DNA from: Colius striatus
Taxonomy: Eukaryota; Chordata; Aves; Coliiformes; Coliidae
Length of the DNA stretch: 64,000 nucleotides
NCBI RefSeq assembly: GCF_028858725.1
Contig: NC_084760.1
Location: 93,245,867-93,309,866, forward strand
Reading direction: 5' to 3'
Positions 53,301 to 62,117 of the stretch are shown here, piece after piece. The position numbers and the translations under genes were made by a program. Below the pieces are notes generated by a model. The model worked only from the letters and a program-made list of their open reading frames with translations, was not told the DNA's origin and did no database searches. The stretch's first letter is position 1; every line of letters starts with the position of its first letter.

Positions 53301-56300
53301 TGCTGTTCCAAGAATGCTTCCAACTTCAAAGGCCTGGAAATTCCTTTTTTTGTGGTGGTGGCCCTAATCTCACCACCTTCACGGTACTAGAGATCCTTGC
53401 CTCTAAGAGATGTGTCAAAGAAAAAAGTCAACAAAAAGAAAAAGGGAAGATTTTTTTTTTTTTTAAAGTTTTCAGTGTGAAATGGAACTACTTTTGACTC
53501 AGTGAGGGTTTAGAGGACCTCCATCCCAGCATCTCCCAGGCCGTTCAAATCTACAGCAGCTAATACCTACGAGATTACACGTGAAAATCAAAGTGTCAAA
53601 CATGGGCTATACTGTTGTCCTTTTTGCACATTTCATGTCTGACATATCACCTTTGTTGGGCTGGAGACCTAACAGTGACCAGCACAGGAACATACTTCTA
53701 TGATAATCTGATTCACACTGAATTCAGCTCTTTTAACTAAGCTGTACATTAAAGGTATCCCAGAATTAAATTAAAGGTATCCCAGGACCAAAGTCATTAA
53801 AAAAAACCCCAAGACTAATAATCAGATACTGTACACTGTACTTGCATGAATACAGAGACATCCTGCAATCAACCAAGAATGCAGTACTGAGCAGTAAAAA
53901 CAGTGGAAAGCTAGTGTCCCCCTCAAATTAACATAAGGGATGATGAGAAATGTATGCAGGGATTAATAAATCCATGCAGTTTAAGAACACAGGCAAACAC
54001 GTTATATGTTGTTAAGAACACAGGCAAAGTACATGCCATTGGGGGTGGAGAGGCAGAAGCAGGGTCATCAGGCTTGTCAAATGGAGGACATGCTGGCTAT
54101 TCAGAATGGATCACTATTCTGAAAGATCTCAGGCACTGCATCTGTAAAACCAAACATGCATTCTCCTCTTTTTCTGACCATCTTGCTCATATGAATCAAG
54201 TTCAATCAATTCAGTCAAGGGAGAATAAGTCAAGAATGGAACAAAACTACTCAGCAAGAAGTAGCACATCATGAGGGTTGGTGTTGACCTCATAGCTGAG
54301 GTGCCCAAGAACCTTTGCTAACCAAAACTAGATGGTTCACTTTTGAGACTGATAATGAATCAGAGAAGGGACTGGCAGCAGAAACAACAGGCAGAAGTGG
54401 TAGACAGCAGAATATTACTGCGCTACCTTCTAGCTTTGTAAGATTACCACTCTAAACCCGCATTAGATGCCACGGACTTTTCCACATGGGACAGTTGATC
54501 TGCAACAGATGCATGCCGGAATAAGGCTGTTCCTTTACCTTTGCTTAACCTGCAACTAAAGTAATGTAACCAGAAAAGGGCATCTTTCTTCAGGAATACA
54601 AGTGTCCAAATCAGAAATTACTAATCTAGGCAAGCTCAAAGTGAAACTAAACTATTTTAATGTAACAAGATGCAGAAAAATCAACATTTCTGTAGCTTAG
54701 AGCAGTAGAATACATGTAGGATATAAAAATGACAGTGGAAATGTCTATAAGTTTAATTTTACTTTAAAAGAAACAATATGCTACACGAGTTTCCTTCTAT
54801 ATTGGTTTTAGGGTCTGAGACAAGACAAAACACTTCAGGGAATACAGTACATCTCTCTACTTTTTCCATTTAGTTTGGGAAGGCCTCAAAACCAGAAGCT
54901 AGCATGATCTTCTAAGCAATAACATGTTACAATAAAAAGAACCAATCCTTAAAACAGAAAAAGGCATTTCAGAAACCATGATTTGTGATAGATCGAGCTT
55001 ACTAACGCTATCCAAAATTTTAGTTAAAATAATTCCCGGATTTACAATATCCCAGCCTCACATTAAATGCCAGTAACTTTGTACACTCCTGTTCTGAATA
55101 ACAAATATATCATCATATGCAGTCTTTTTGACCAGCACTGTAATTATAGACATTAAAGTAAAATATACACAAATACTTGAACGTAAATATCTATTATGAC
55201 AATGACACAAATTTCATTTCTACAAACATCAAACACTTAAACAAGTGGGTGGAAAGAAAGAAATAAGATCTATGCATCATTTAGGGTATTACAACCAAAA
55301 TGTACTTCCAGCTATTCCAGGTTCAGAGGATGATGGACGTGATGTCCTTAACACTCAGAGTAAAAAAACTTCAACTTAGGGAAGAAGTAGAGCCAGCTCA
55401 TCACTGCACTGGCTCAGGAACTAGAAGGCTTGTCTGCTTTCAGTAGCCTATACTGGCATACTATTCCAGTGTAAATTCTATGACTGTTTTGTCTTAGTAC
55501 CCTATTGAGTATTGCATTGTGTATGTTGACAGTGTTGAACACAGTGTTCACACTTGACTACATTTGAAAAATTAGGAAAGGACTCAGAATAGAGCTAGGA
55601 GGAAGATTTGAAGATCTAAAAACATTTCTTATTGCAAGAAAGTCAAGACACTCCAATCTTGTTCTTCCTTCTTTGGAAGGTCAAAATCTGCACTGATCAC
55701 AAGTATCTACAAAGGCAGATAATTCAGACAGTAAATAGCTCTGAGGTCACTTCTTAGAAGGAAAGGCATAACTAGATCTATGTGTTGGAAAAATACATTG
55801 GATAAGTTCAGAGAATGCAAAATTTAATGGGTTTTATGTAACTATACTAAGAAAGAGTTCACACCTATTTTTAAAGGGAAAACTACAGCTAAAAGGGAAG
55901 CACAGAACTGATGCACAAAAATTCCAAACACTAGTATCTTACTATGCTTAATAAAGAGTGTAAGACTATTATAATGGCCTTTTCTGTCCCTAAAAAAAAA
56001 AAGAGTACCTGTAAAATATGTGCACCGCAAATGTGCAGTAAAAATTACTGTGTCCTAGAGTATGAGGCATTTAATAGCACGATGACAGGAAGCTCATTAG
56101 TAACCAAGAGTCAAGAATAAGTGTATTTACATGTTGTATAACACTTGCAAGAAATGATTTTCAGAAAGACCATGTAAGACAAAACAAAAAAAAACCCCAA
56201 ACAAGCACAAAACAATATTACAATAACCTCAAGTGCGCCAAGTTCAGCATAAGGACCCTGACGTTTCCATGCAAGGCTAGCTAGAAACCGCCGGGCTTCA

Positions 56301-59300
56301 GCAGCTGCCGCTGCGAGCCCGGCGGGTGGACAGCTCCCGCGGCCTCAGCCACCACTCTGCGCCGCTGCTGCCGCAGGGACTCATTCCTCTAGCCCAAACT
56401 CCTCTGCCCGACCAAAGGAGCACATACAGAGGATTAACCTGAAGAGAATCTAAAACCCCTCCTCTACCTGGATGAGCAGACTTCAAAAGGAATTTTAATA
56501 GTTTGTTCTCTCAAACGTATTTCTAACGCAGAGACGGTCTTTGGGCAAAAAGTGAAAAAGCTTTTCCCCTTTTAAAAAATTGAAGTTGGATTTAAGTTTA
56601 AAAACACGTATCTATTGTCTCCCCTCATTTGAGAATACTGTAACTGGACAAAAGAGGTGGAGTATGACTGCAATTTTGCATGGGCAGCTCTGAATGCCGC
56701 GGTGGACTTTCAGTACCAACATGAAGCAAAGCAGTTTAAATGCAGGTTCTCAACAGCTGATCTTAAAATGTAAAGAGGAGCACAGATAAGCACGTTACAT
56801 TTATGAAACTGCTTTCAGCTTTTTAAATAATCAATTTATAAAGGTTACAAGTAACCACATGGATGTTCCATAGCTACTGATTTTACTCATGTGTGAGCAC
56901 AAAGGGACCTATCTAAATCAATACAGAAAATCCTGGGATCCAGATAAGCAATTATATGATGTAAAACCTTTCCTTTCCAGATCATTGCACTATTTTGTCT
57001 AAATTCTGCACAAGCGAGCAGTTACTTTAACATTGCTTCCATGACTACCTCAAAACTCTGTGTAATTAACTATATCACCGGCACTAAAAATGGTGTGACA
57101 GATGAATCTCATAGAGAAGAGGAGAAAAATGTAAGCCTGTACTATAGATTGAGCCATTAACCCTCCAAGAGATGATTCCTCTAACACATGGCACGAGTGG
57201 AGGCACAGCAGAGGAAGCATCTCCAATGATTGGCCACTAGCAGGATAACTTACTCAGGGAAGCTTACAGAGTAAACCACATGCATCAGAAAAGTGCAACT
57301 TGGGCAGCTTTTAAGCTACCCCAAAACTTCAGGTCTGTTGAAGAGGTACATAATAAACTAACAATAACTGTTCATTCATCAATCAGTATTTCCCTCATGT
57401 TACAAGTCCACTAATAAAATGATATTTGCCTGTTTCTAAATACTAATTTAACTATTGGACACAAGTCAGTTATTCAAGCATGTGAACCCTTTTAAGGGAC
57501 TTAGACAATTACCACACCATCAAAGCCCTCTTTTTGAAATGCTGCATTCTCACGATGGGCAATGTGCTGATCCTAGAGTAACACACCATTTTCAAGGTAT
57601 GCAGCACAAAATCCCCAAATTATTAGTTGTGAGTACTGTTCAGCAGACACAAAACTAACCTTGAGCCTTCTCCCAAATGCCGTAATCTCATACGGTTCAG
57701 CTGATTTGTCTCAAATGTCCCGAGCACAGTGGTCCTAAGCTCATGGCCCCTTTGGACTGGAAAAACAACATGGCAAGAGGTGTGCTGCATCCCTCCTCTA
57801 GCTATTCCAGGAAGTGTCAGAGCAGGCTACACAGGGGCAGGTTGTCTGTGAACCACAGTGTAAGGTTGAGGTGGGGGTAAAGACAACAATTTTTTCATGA
57901 AACACTATCTTTATTCCACAGCCTCCATCCATGAGATAAAGGCCACACAAAGATCTTTGTCCTCTTCTGCCTGTCCTAAATCACAAGCCTCTCAATACCA
58001 GAAATGTCTACCAATATATGGGATTGAGCAATCTACTACCATTTTTAGCACTTGCACTGTAAAAGGTTAACACTTTAACATCCATCACTACTACAATCTG
58101 GCCCCTTTCTCCGATTCACCTGCCACTTGTTGGTGTGTGTCTACAATCCCACACAGGCACGCTGCACTCTGCAGGAGCCAACTGCTTTACTTCTGGCGAC
58201 TGCCCTGTGCTGCTCATCAGTTAATTAGCTAAGTTTGCTTTCACTTCCAGCAACAATGGCACCTCACTCTAACTTTTACAGAGCTGATTCCAGGCATCCT
58301 GCTGCTTCAGACTTGCTCATGCAAAAGAAGGCACCAAGACACGGCTTTGCCCATGCTGCTGTCTGCAGAGCCCTGCCTCTCCCAGGACAGTCTTCTAGTC
58401 AAACTTGCATGTGTTGCCTGTTCTATCAAAGTCTCACCTCAGCTTTACTGTATGTACTTTATAATTGAGTAATCCACAAGTAAGACTGATATTCCTAGTA
58501 GCAAGAGACAGGACAGCATTAGGTACTCTCCAATACAACCAACTGTTTTCTGAAGCAGAGAGAAATAGCCATCTGGTTTGCAGCAGTAAGACTGCCCACC
58601 ATTTACCTGCATTGCAAAATTACCAGGAGTTAAGAAGAGGTGAAATAATGTATTGGCTGAAAGTAGTCACTCAGTGGGCACCAATCTGTCTGCAGAAAGA
58701 AATTCTGTCTCCAAAATATAAATCCAGCTGTCAGTATTGGATGTACTTGTGCAGTCAGGACCTTTAATATTCTGAAATTGTTCAGCCAGATAATTTGCTA
58801 CAGCACTTTGCTCCATTCCAGGTTACTCCACTTCTCTCCCCTGGCAGCCCTAGCAAGTACAGGCCTCAAATACAAGAAATACTCATAAACTTACATAGTG
58901 CCAACTTCATCATTATCTAGGCTGTCAGAGTGAACTCTCTGATCCGTTTCAAAAGGACAGAATGTCAGTTTTAAGGAAGAATGGAACAATAGTAACTTTA
59001 GCAGATAAAATAAGCACATATTACAAGAGGCAACTACGTACATTACATTCATCTCCCTCCTAGGTAAAGGAATATTTGCTGCCCAGTTGCACTACGGAAC
59101 TTGCCAAAAGGCAAGTCAGCGCTACCAGAATACACTGTGACAAATTCCACTTTATCAGATTTCCAATTTGAAAGTGAAACTGCATAGTTCTTACCACACT
59201 GTAAAATCTCAGCTTTCTTGTCACTGAGCATGATGTGTGTACTTATAATCCTTTTTATGCAAAACCTCAAGTTATGGTATGTGACTTTACTATAAACTAT

Positions 59301-61911
59301 ACCGGACAAAAGGTAATACATAAGGTGATACATAAACCTGAAAGTCTGTTAGTCACGAGCTAGTCTAACTTTACACCACTATGGAAGACTCCAAAACCAA
59401 TTTTGCAATGCTTATTGTTATTACCCCTTATCAATTAAGTTGCTGAATGAAAGCTGCATGAAGCCAATTTGAAACCAGTCAGGACTAAGCTTACATCTTC
59501 ATTTAAAGTATAGGACTGGAAATGAAAAAAATACATGCAGCAATAGTTACAGTGCAATTTGAAAACATCCAGTTCACCAAAATTGGAAAGAACAGGAACA
59601 GAAGTTCAAGGCAAACACTTTGTTTCTATCAGTTTAACAACACTGGAGAAAACACAAAGCTCCCCATTTGATGAAAAAATCAAAACATTCCCTACTTGCA
59701 CCAAACTTAGGTAAATACAAACCTTAGGGGCAAGGTCAGCACAGCAGAAACCTATTACCAGCACAAACACACGTACTGTGTGTCTGCTTTACAATGACAC
59801 TGTTGGCAAGGCTCTGCAGTATAGCACAATCCTAAGTGAAACTGTGTCACACACTCTATTCTAGTATGTGTTCCAGGTGAAGCCACAGACCTGTCAAATC
59901 TTCCTGATGCCACTGTAGGCAATATAAAGGTGCCAGAGATTAAAAATTTCTTTTTTGTACTTTATGTTAACTTCTTGAAACATGCGATGCCTTCTCTAGA
60001 AGATGAGTAAGGCAAAAGGAGAAACAATAACTTAATCTATTAAAGAGGAGAAATTGATTCAATACACAATGAAGTGCTGCTAATAATTAATTACAGTTGT
60101 TTCAGTTGGCTTATGACTTGTATTAATCAGTGGCACAGCAACATTGACAGAGCTGTTCCAAATCAAGAGCGTCAGTCCTAGCCTTAATTTACCACGATCT
60201 TTCATAAATCTGTTCAGTTTACATGAAACTGACCATGTAGGCCTACCAAACAATTTTTCTCCTGACAGCTGTTGGGTTGTAACAAAGACCCACACAGCAA
60301 GATTTTAACTCTGAGTCACCTCTCTCTGAGAATCTTCTGATACAGAAATAGTTGGTATGTTCATGAACTTGCATGGTGATGCACAAAATAGCATAAAAAA
60401 ATGTGTCTATCCTGTTGTGTATGCATTTATTGATGCTACTAAACACCCCAGTTTCAAGTTAGCTTATATTTCCTGTTTGTAAGAGGACAAACCAAGATAG
60501 CATATAGACACATTTTGCATGGAATAATTTCTTCTTTGGTGACTCTCAAACACCTTGTGCATGAACCCACATATCACAGAATCATAGAGCGGTAGGGTTG
60601 GAAGGGACCTTTAGAGATCATCTAGTGCAACCCCCCTGCAGAAGCAGGTTCACCTAGATATGGTCGCATAGGAACATATTCTGACCAGTCTTGAAGACCT
60701 CCAAGGAAGGAGACTCCACACTCTCCCTGGGCAGCCTGTGCCAGGGCTCCCTCATCCTCACAGTAAAATAATTTTCTTATACTTAAATGGAACCTTTTGT
60801 GTTCCAGCTTCATCCCATTACCCCTTGTCCTGTTGCTAGATACCATAGAAAAAAAGGGATGTCCTAACCTCCTGACACCCACCACGTAGATATGTGTGTA
60901 AACACTAATAAGATCTCAGTCTCCTCCTTTCTAGATTGAACAGCCCCAGTTCCTACAGCCTTTCCTCATAAGGAAGATGCTCCAGTCTCCTATATGTAGC
61001 AACATGTGTCCCTTTTTCACCTAGAACTAAGTTTTTAATCCAATCTTTGCATGCATGGGAAAAGACATCCATGCAAACCCCATGTAGGTGCATAGGTCTG
61101 TGTGCATGCGAGCATGTATTTCCACATTGCCTTCCTGTACAGCTAGCTTTCACCTACTGACACACAATACAGGGTCTTGGAGCAATTCCCTCTCCCTTTA
61201 TCAGTGCCCCCTAGGTGCAATGTGCACGCCCTAGCCCCCCCCCAGTCCTTCAGAGGTGCTCACGCTGTACACAGCGCACACTACAAACACGTAAGCCCTC
61301 CTTTCCCCCTAGGAGGACAGAAGGGACAGGAGCACTAGACTACTCATCCCCTCCCCGGGGCAGGACGCTCTTTCCCCCGCGCCGCCCTCGCAGGCAGGGC
61401 AGGCTGTCAGGTGTGCCTCACGCACTCACGCCCTACCTTTCCTTCCCCTCCCCGGCCGCCGGTTCCCGCGCCCCCGCCCCGCACCCTGCCCGGCAGGTGA
61501 CGCCTGGCCAGCCCCGCCGCCTCACCCGGGCGGGGCGGGTGGCCCAGCCCCGGCACACCCGAGAGCAAAGGGGGGTCGCACCGTCAGGAGGGAGCTCCTC
61601 GCCCGCCGACCCCCGGAGCCACCGCCTAGGCCGGGGCCTCGGCCGGGAGGGGCGGCGGTGGCGGCGGGGACGGGGGGTGCCGGGCCGGGCCGGGCCGGTT
61701 TGCAGGGAGGAGACTCGGGCTCGGGCTCGGGCTCCGGCCCCGCACAGCGCCTGCGACGAGAGGGAGGGAGACGGGCGGGCGGCGGGTGGCGACGCGGGCG
61801 TCCCGTCAGGGGAAGGGAAGCAGTGACGCGGGGGCAGCGGCGGGCGGGCAGCGTTAGCAGGGGCACGGGTCGCTACTCACTCTCGTCAGGCAGCTGATCG
61901 AGCTCCGCCAT
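23268..61911 (-). CDS. LIN9: LIN9, MuvB core scaffold subunit of DREAM and MYB-MuvB (14 coding exons)
   Basis: LIN9 is the nuclear scaffold of MuvB (LIN9, LIN37, LIN52, LIN54, RBBP4). With p130-E2F4-DP it represses cell-cycle genes in quiescence; with B-MYB and FOXM1 it activates G2/M genes. Fourteen exons with mutually consistent phases give 507 residues. The order is: N-terminus [10 protein letters not shown]; a DIRP domain (about 77-167) starting at [16 protein letters not shown] and passing through the basic [16 protein letters not shown] helix; a Tudor-like segment (about 182-255) with [19 protein letters not shown]; then helices (about 311-440) which in the human protein bind LIN52 and B-MYB; and a conserved C-terminus ending NNTNRD. 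The mammalian protein is about 542 residues. The difference is essentially one 35-codon exon that is broken here (49188-49288). The start ATG has a good context (AAGATGG) in a CpG island. Confidence 0.95.
23374..24612 (-). other. LIN9: LIN9 intron before the last exon
   Basis: A 1.24-kb AT-rich intron. It contains a small, old CR1-like tail at 24074-24130 and otherwise no recognisable feature. Confidence 0.8.
24074..24130 (+). mobile_element. Probable ancient CR1-type tail fragment
   Basis: The phrase 'gactagatgggcctttgatc', followed by 'tgtggctgttctt', matches my memory of the 3' end of an old amniote CR1/SINE-like repeat family seen in turtles, crocodilians and birds. Short and diverged; a repeat-library search would be needed to name it. 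Confidence 0.4.
24613..24710 (-). CDS. LIN9: LIN9 coding exon (residues 441-473)
   Basis: 98 bp, phase 0 in and 2 out, encoding [20 protein letters not shown] to ...SSNI. Acceptor 'cctacag', donor CAG|GTATTA. Confidence 0.95.
24711..24817 (-). other. LIN9: LIN9 intron, 107 bp
   Basis: Short intron with donor AAG|GTAAAA and acceptor cctacag. It is by far the smallest LIN9 intron here. Confidence 0.9.
24818..25000 (-). CDS. LIN9: LIN9 coding exon (residues 380-440)
   Basis: 183 bp, 61 codons, phase 0 at both ends. Runs from [15 protein letters not shown] to TAILLQIK. It appears one residue longer than the human exon (STTGQ where human has STGQ). In the human complex this region lies at the end of the helices that pack with LIN52. 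Confidence 0.95.
25001..25351 (-). other. LIN9: LIN9 intron, 351 bp
   Basis: Contains a T19 run at 25115-25133 on the + strand (poly-A on the LIN9 sense strand) and nothing else recognisable. Confidence 0.85.
25352..25477 (-). CDS. LIN9: LIN9 coding exon (residues 338-379)
   Basis: 126 bp, 42 codons, phase 0 at both ends. From [20 protein letters not shown] to [11 protein letters not shown], a long amphipathic helix that in human LIN9 forms the LIN52/B-MYB docking surface. Confidence 0.95.
27080..27165. repeat. AT-rich simple sequence
   Basis: Imperfect 'ctatataatatatagaatat' type sequence, a degenerate TATA microsatellite within the LIN9 intron. Confidence 0.6.
27691..28295 (-). mobile_element. 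CR1 LINE 3' portion
   Basis: Starts on the + strand with 'catagaatcatagaatagta' (reverse of the CR1 tail) and continues through 'gggcagcctgtgccagggct' to the C-terminal end of CR1 ORF2 on the minus strand, with peptide blocks such as [20 protein letters not shown] and [20 protein letters not shown]. The reading frame is interrupted near 27960-28000, so it is inactive. The 5' end is truncated. Confidence 0.92.
29192..29310 (-). mobile_element. Short CR1 tail fragment
   Basis: Only the last ~120 bp of a CR1: 'atcatagaatggtaggagg' to 'gggttttgaaaatgatgatg'. It sits about 250 bp from the exon at 29557. Confidence 0.85.
29557..29637 (-). CDS. LIN9: LIN9 coding exon (residues 311-337)
   Basis: 81 bp, 27 codons, phase 0 at both ends: [20 protein letters not shown] and on to EAEKL. 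Acceptor 'ttgttttag', donor CTG|GTGAGA. Predicted coiled-coil/helical, start of the LIN52 and B-MYB binding region. Confidence 0.95.
29638..35060 (-). other. LIN9: LIN9 intron, 5.4 kb
   Basis: AT-rich intron with a solo ERV LTR on the + strand (31743-32326). Open frames such as 30754-31080 (+) and 33501-33869 (-) resemble no known protein and are taken as chance. Confidence 0.8.
31738..32331 (+). mobile_element. Solo ERV LTR with 5-bp target duplication
   Basis: A 584-bp LTR (31743-32326) begins TGTCCTGGTTTCATCTGAG and ends ...GGTTAAACCATAACA, flanked on both sides by the direct repeat AATGC (31738-31742 and 32327-32331). The U3 part has a TATA-like 'cagtatataaactgggg' near 32010. The sequence is of the ERVL-like LTR type that is common in many neoavian genomes. 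No internal retroviral sequence is present, so it is a solo LTR left by recombination, oriented opposite to LIN9. Confidence 0.9.
35061..35162 (-). CDS. LIN9: LIN9 coding exon (residues 277-310)
   Basis: 102 bp, 34 codons, phase 0 at both ends: [17 protein letters not shown] to FPVEFLIQV. Less conserved linker between the Tudor-like segment and the helical region. Confidence 0.95.
35163..35330 (-). other. LIN9: LIN9 intron, 168 bp
   Basis: Donor ACA|GTAAGT, acceptor 'ttgtatag'. No other feature. Confidence 0.9.
35331..35447 (-). CDS. LIN9: LIN9 coding exon (residues 238-276)
   Basis: 117 bp, 39 codons, phase 0 at both ends: [20 protein letters not shown] and on to [19 protein letters not shown]. 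One Pro fewer than human in the TPPLQSP motif. Acceptor 'gtcttgcag'. Confidence 0.95.
35448..36405 (-). other. LIN9: LIN9 intron, 0.96 kb
   Basis: No repeat or other feature recognised. Confidence 0.85.
36406..36539 (-). CDS. LIN9: LIN9 coding exon (residues 193-237), Tudor-like core
   Basis: 134 bp. Starts with CA completing Ala193 (G|CA), then [40 protein letters not shown] and YEVL. The strand-rich pattern matches the Tudor-like domain of LIN9. Donor CTT|GTAAGT. Confidence 0.95.
36540..37666 (-). other. LIN9: LIN9 intron, 1.1 kb
   Basis: AT-rich; a short CT-type run near 37360. No repeat element recognised. Confidence 0.85.
37667..37824 (-). CDS. LIN9: LIN9 coding exon (residues 140-193), end of DIRP domain
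   Basis: 158 bp. The first G completes Arg140 (AG|G). It encodes [40 protein letters not shown] and [12 protein letters not shown]. The basic helix is a hallmark of DIRP proteins (LIN9, fly Mip130/Aly). Donor ACAG|GTAACT. Confidence 0.97.
40279..40301. repeat. T10-A13 palindromic tract
   Basis: Ten T followed by thirteen A, able to pair as a hairpin or cruciform. Probably a polymorphic low-complexity tract. Confidence 0.85.
40977..41190 (-). mobile_element. CR1 LINE tail fragment
   Basis: Begins 'aaacgattctgtgattggaa' and includes 'cagcacctccctgggcagcc' and 'cctctccatgaaaaagttct', the reverse of a CR1 3' UTR similar to the 13.3-kb copy. Diverged; no ORF2 sequence is kept. Confidence 0.85.
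41495..41830 (-). mobile_element. Older CR1 LINE fragment
   Basis: A diverged CR1-type 3' part: 'tttgggagggacctctgg', 'ctgcctctctgggcaacttg', 'tgccctttgcctcttgtcct', 'cagatatttgtacc'. Different enough from its neighbour at 41 kb to be a separate, older insertion. Confidence 0.8.
42464..42589 (-). CDS. LIN9: LIN9 coding exon (residues 98-140), DIRP domain
   Basis: 126 bp. The first A completes Lys98 (AA|A), then [41 protein letters not shown] and the split Arg140. Core of the DIRP domain. Donor AG|GTAATT, acceptor 'tttcaacag'. Confidence 0.97.
42590..46501 (-). other. LIN9: LIN9 intron, 3.9 kb
   Basis: Holds the LTR-like element at 45239-46214 on the opposite strand and is otherwise AT-rich without recognisable features. 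Confidence 0.8.
45239..46214 (+). mobile_element. Endogenous retrovirus LTR, probably solo
   Basis: Starts TGTCACGGTTTAGCAGGG and ends ...GATGGGCCTAAACCA, so the ends are TG...CA with inverted similarity (CGGTTTAG / CTAAACC). Flanking bases ctatg (45234-45238) and ctgtg (46215-46219) could be a 5-bp target duplication with one change. The last ~330 bp match the antisense fragment at 9271-9600. An ATTAAA lies near 46056. GC content is high in the first two-thirds. The 193-codon open frame at 45563-46144 (-) is antisense to the LTR and shares sequence with a frame in the other copy; it is not a gene. The right boundary is uncertain by about 10 bp. Confidence 0.75.
46502..46635 (-). CDS. LIN9: LIN9 coding exon (residues 54-98), start of DIRP domain
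   Basis: 134 bp, phase 0 in, ending AA of the split Lys98. Encodes [40 protein letters not shown] and SNID. Donor AA|GTATGT, acceptor 'ttactacgcag'. Joins in frame directly to the exon ending ...AVEM. Confidence 0.96.
47444..48235 (-). mobile_element. CR1 LINE 3' portion with internal duplication
   Basis: Starts 'catagaatcacagaatggta' and runs through CR1 ORF2 C-terminal sequence on the minus strand ([40 protein letters not shown]) to about 48.2 kb. The frame is broken. The phrase 'ctgaggtgcaggact' plus 'ctagagacag' occurs twice (48121-48150 and 48166-48195). The left end is the CR1 3' terminus; the right boundary is approximate. Confidence 0.9.
49188..49288 (-). pseudogene. LIN9: Broken LIN9 exon (frame-shifted, probably skipped)
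   Basis: On the minus strand the first part reads [18 protein letters not shown], matching the mammalian exon that starts PFRNSK and contains EDDRQ. The last part, in another frame, reads [14 protein letters not shown], matching its end RSPKRNQRVAMVPQ. The stretch is 101 bp where 105 (35 codons) are expected, a net loss of 4 bases just after the DDRQ codons. In the entry frame it meets tandem TGA codons. The acceptor is GAG, lacking the normal pyrimidine before AG, while the donor CAG|GTACCT is fair. Both flanking exons are phase 0 here, so skipping keeps the protein intact (507 residues). An internal AG after GATGAC would give an in-frame 51-bp exon, but its context is purine-rich. A sequencing error cannot be excluded. 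Confidence 0.8.
50567..51225 (-). mobile_element. CR1 LINE 3' portion with open ORF2 C-terminus
   Basis: Begins 'ggaatcacagaatggtaggg'. The minus strand carries an uninterrupted 193-codon frame (50653-51234) covering the C-terminal end of the CR1 ORF2 protein: [70 protein letters not shown]. The lack of stops suggests a comparatively young insertion. It is 5' truncated, without the reverse transcriptase catalytic region. It ends about 115 bp from the donor of the LIN9 exon at 51341. Confidence 0.92.
51341..51435 (-). CDS. LIN9: LIN9 coding exon 3 (residues 22-53)
   Basis: 95 bp. AG completes Glu22 (G|AG), then [31 protein letters not shown], ending in phase 0 at ATG|GTAAGA. Similar to the human [20 protein letters not shown] segment. 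Confidence 0.95.
51436..52324 (-). other. LIN9: LIN9 intron 2, 0.89 kb
   Basis: AT-rich with an A/T run at about 51655-51670. No other feature. Confidence 0.85.
52325..52357 (-). CDS. LIN9: LIN9 coding exon 2, 33-bp microexon-like (residues 11-22)
   Basis: Encodes the Ser11 remainder, then [10 protein letters not shown] and the first base of Glu22. Acceptor 'tatattgcag', donor AAAG|GTAGGA. Too short for simple ORF calling, but residues and both split codons match human LIN9 exactly. Confidence 0.93.
53981..54028. repeat. Two direct copies of a 17-bp word
   Basis: 'ttaagaacacaggcaaa' occurs at 53981-53997 and again at 54012-54028, 31 bp apart. A similar short duplication ('attaaaggtatcccag') lies near 53.75-53.78 kb. 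Probably small replication-slip duplications. Confidence 0.8.
56285..56400. other. Small GC-rich islet in LIN9 intron 1
   Basis: About 115 bp of GC-rich, CpG-containing sequence ('gccgccgctgcgagcccggc'-like composition) stands alone in AT-rich intron. On the minus strand two overlapping short frames cross it. No splice sites with clear function and no homology I recognise. It could be an alternative LIN9 first exon or promoter, a regulatory element, or a fragment copied from another CpG island. Confidence 0.4.
60573..60992 (-). mobile_element. CR1 LINE 3' portion
   Basis: Begins 'atcacagaatcatagagcgg' and runs through 'gcagcctgtgccagggctcc' to 'cctttcctcataaggaagat'. The ORF2 tail on the minus strand is frame-broken. 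The match stops near 60992, shorter than the other copies. Confidence 0.9.
61881..61911 (-). CDS. LIN9: LIN9 coding exon 1 (residues 1-11)
   Basis: 31 bp: [10 protein letters not shown] plus the first base of Ser11. The ATG at 61911 has a strong context (AAGATGG). Donor GA|GTGAGTAG. The N-terminal peptide matches human LIN9. Confidence 0.95.
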
Positions 61912-61933
61912 CTTGAACGAGCCGCGCCGCTTT

Positions 61934-61939
61934 TTCAAA
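61934..61939 (-). promoter_or_regulatory. CHR-like hexamer TTTGAA upstream of LIN9
   Basis: TTTGAA on the minus strand, 23 bp upstream of the LIN9 ATG. CHR elements (TTTGAA or TTCGAA) are the DNA site of LIN54 in MuvB, so this could allow the complex to bind its own subunit's promoter. A six-base match is weak alone. Confidence 0.35.
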
Positions 61940-61949
61940 GGCTGCCTGG

Positions 61950-61965
61950 CGCGGTGCATTCTGGG
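61950..61965 (-). promoter_or_regulatory. ZNF143/THAP11-type site in the LIN9 promoter
   Basis: On the minus strand CCCAGAATGCACCGCG matches the core of the ZNF143 (Staf, SBS) motif, which has CCCAGAATGC followed by GCG. It lies about 40 bp upstream of the ATG, the usual promoter-proximal position for this factor. Confidence 0.65.
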
Positions 61966-62117
61966 GGAGGAGACGGGGCCTTGCGCGAGGCGGCGCTGCC
62001 GCGCGGGGACGGCGCTGGCGGGCCCGGCGCGCGGCGGGCGCGTGCGCCGGTAGCGGCGGGGGCGGGGGACGAGCGGCGCCCCCGGGAGCTGCCGGCTGAG
62101 CGACGGGACGGGGCCGG

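Larger units (their letters stand above)
52358..61880 (-). other. LIN9: LIN9 intron 1, 9.5 kb
   Basis: Mostly AT-rich with no recognisable exon. It contains a direct repeat near 54.0 kb, a GC-rich islet at 56285-56400, and a CR1 copy at 60573-60992. Open frames inside (for example 53159-53497 +) show no family resemblance. Confidence 0.75.

Noticed and set aside
61215-61826. 203-codon open frame on the + strand in the LIN9 CpG island
   Set aside because: Low-complexity Arg/Pro/Gly product with no homology; expected by chance in very GC-rich DNA and overlapping the LIN9 promoter.
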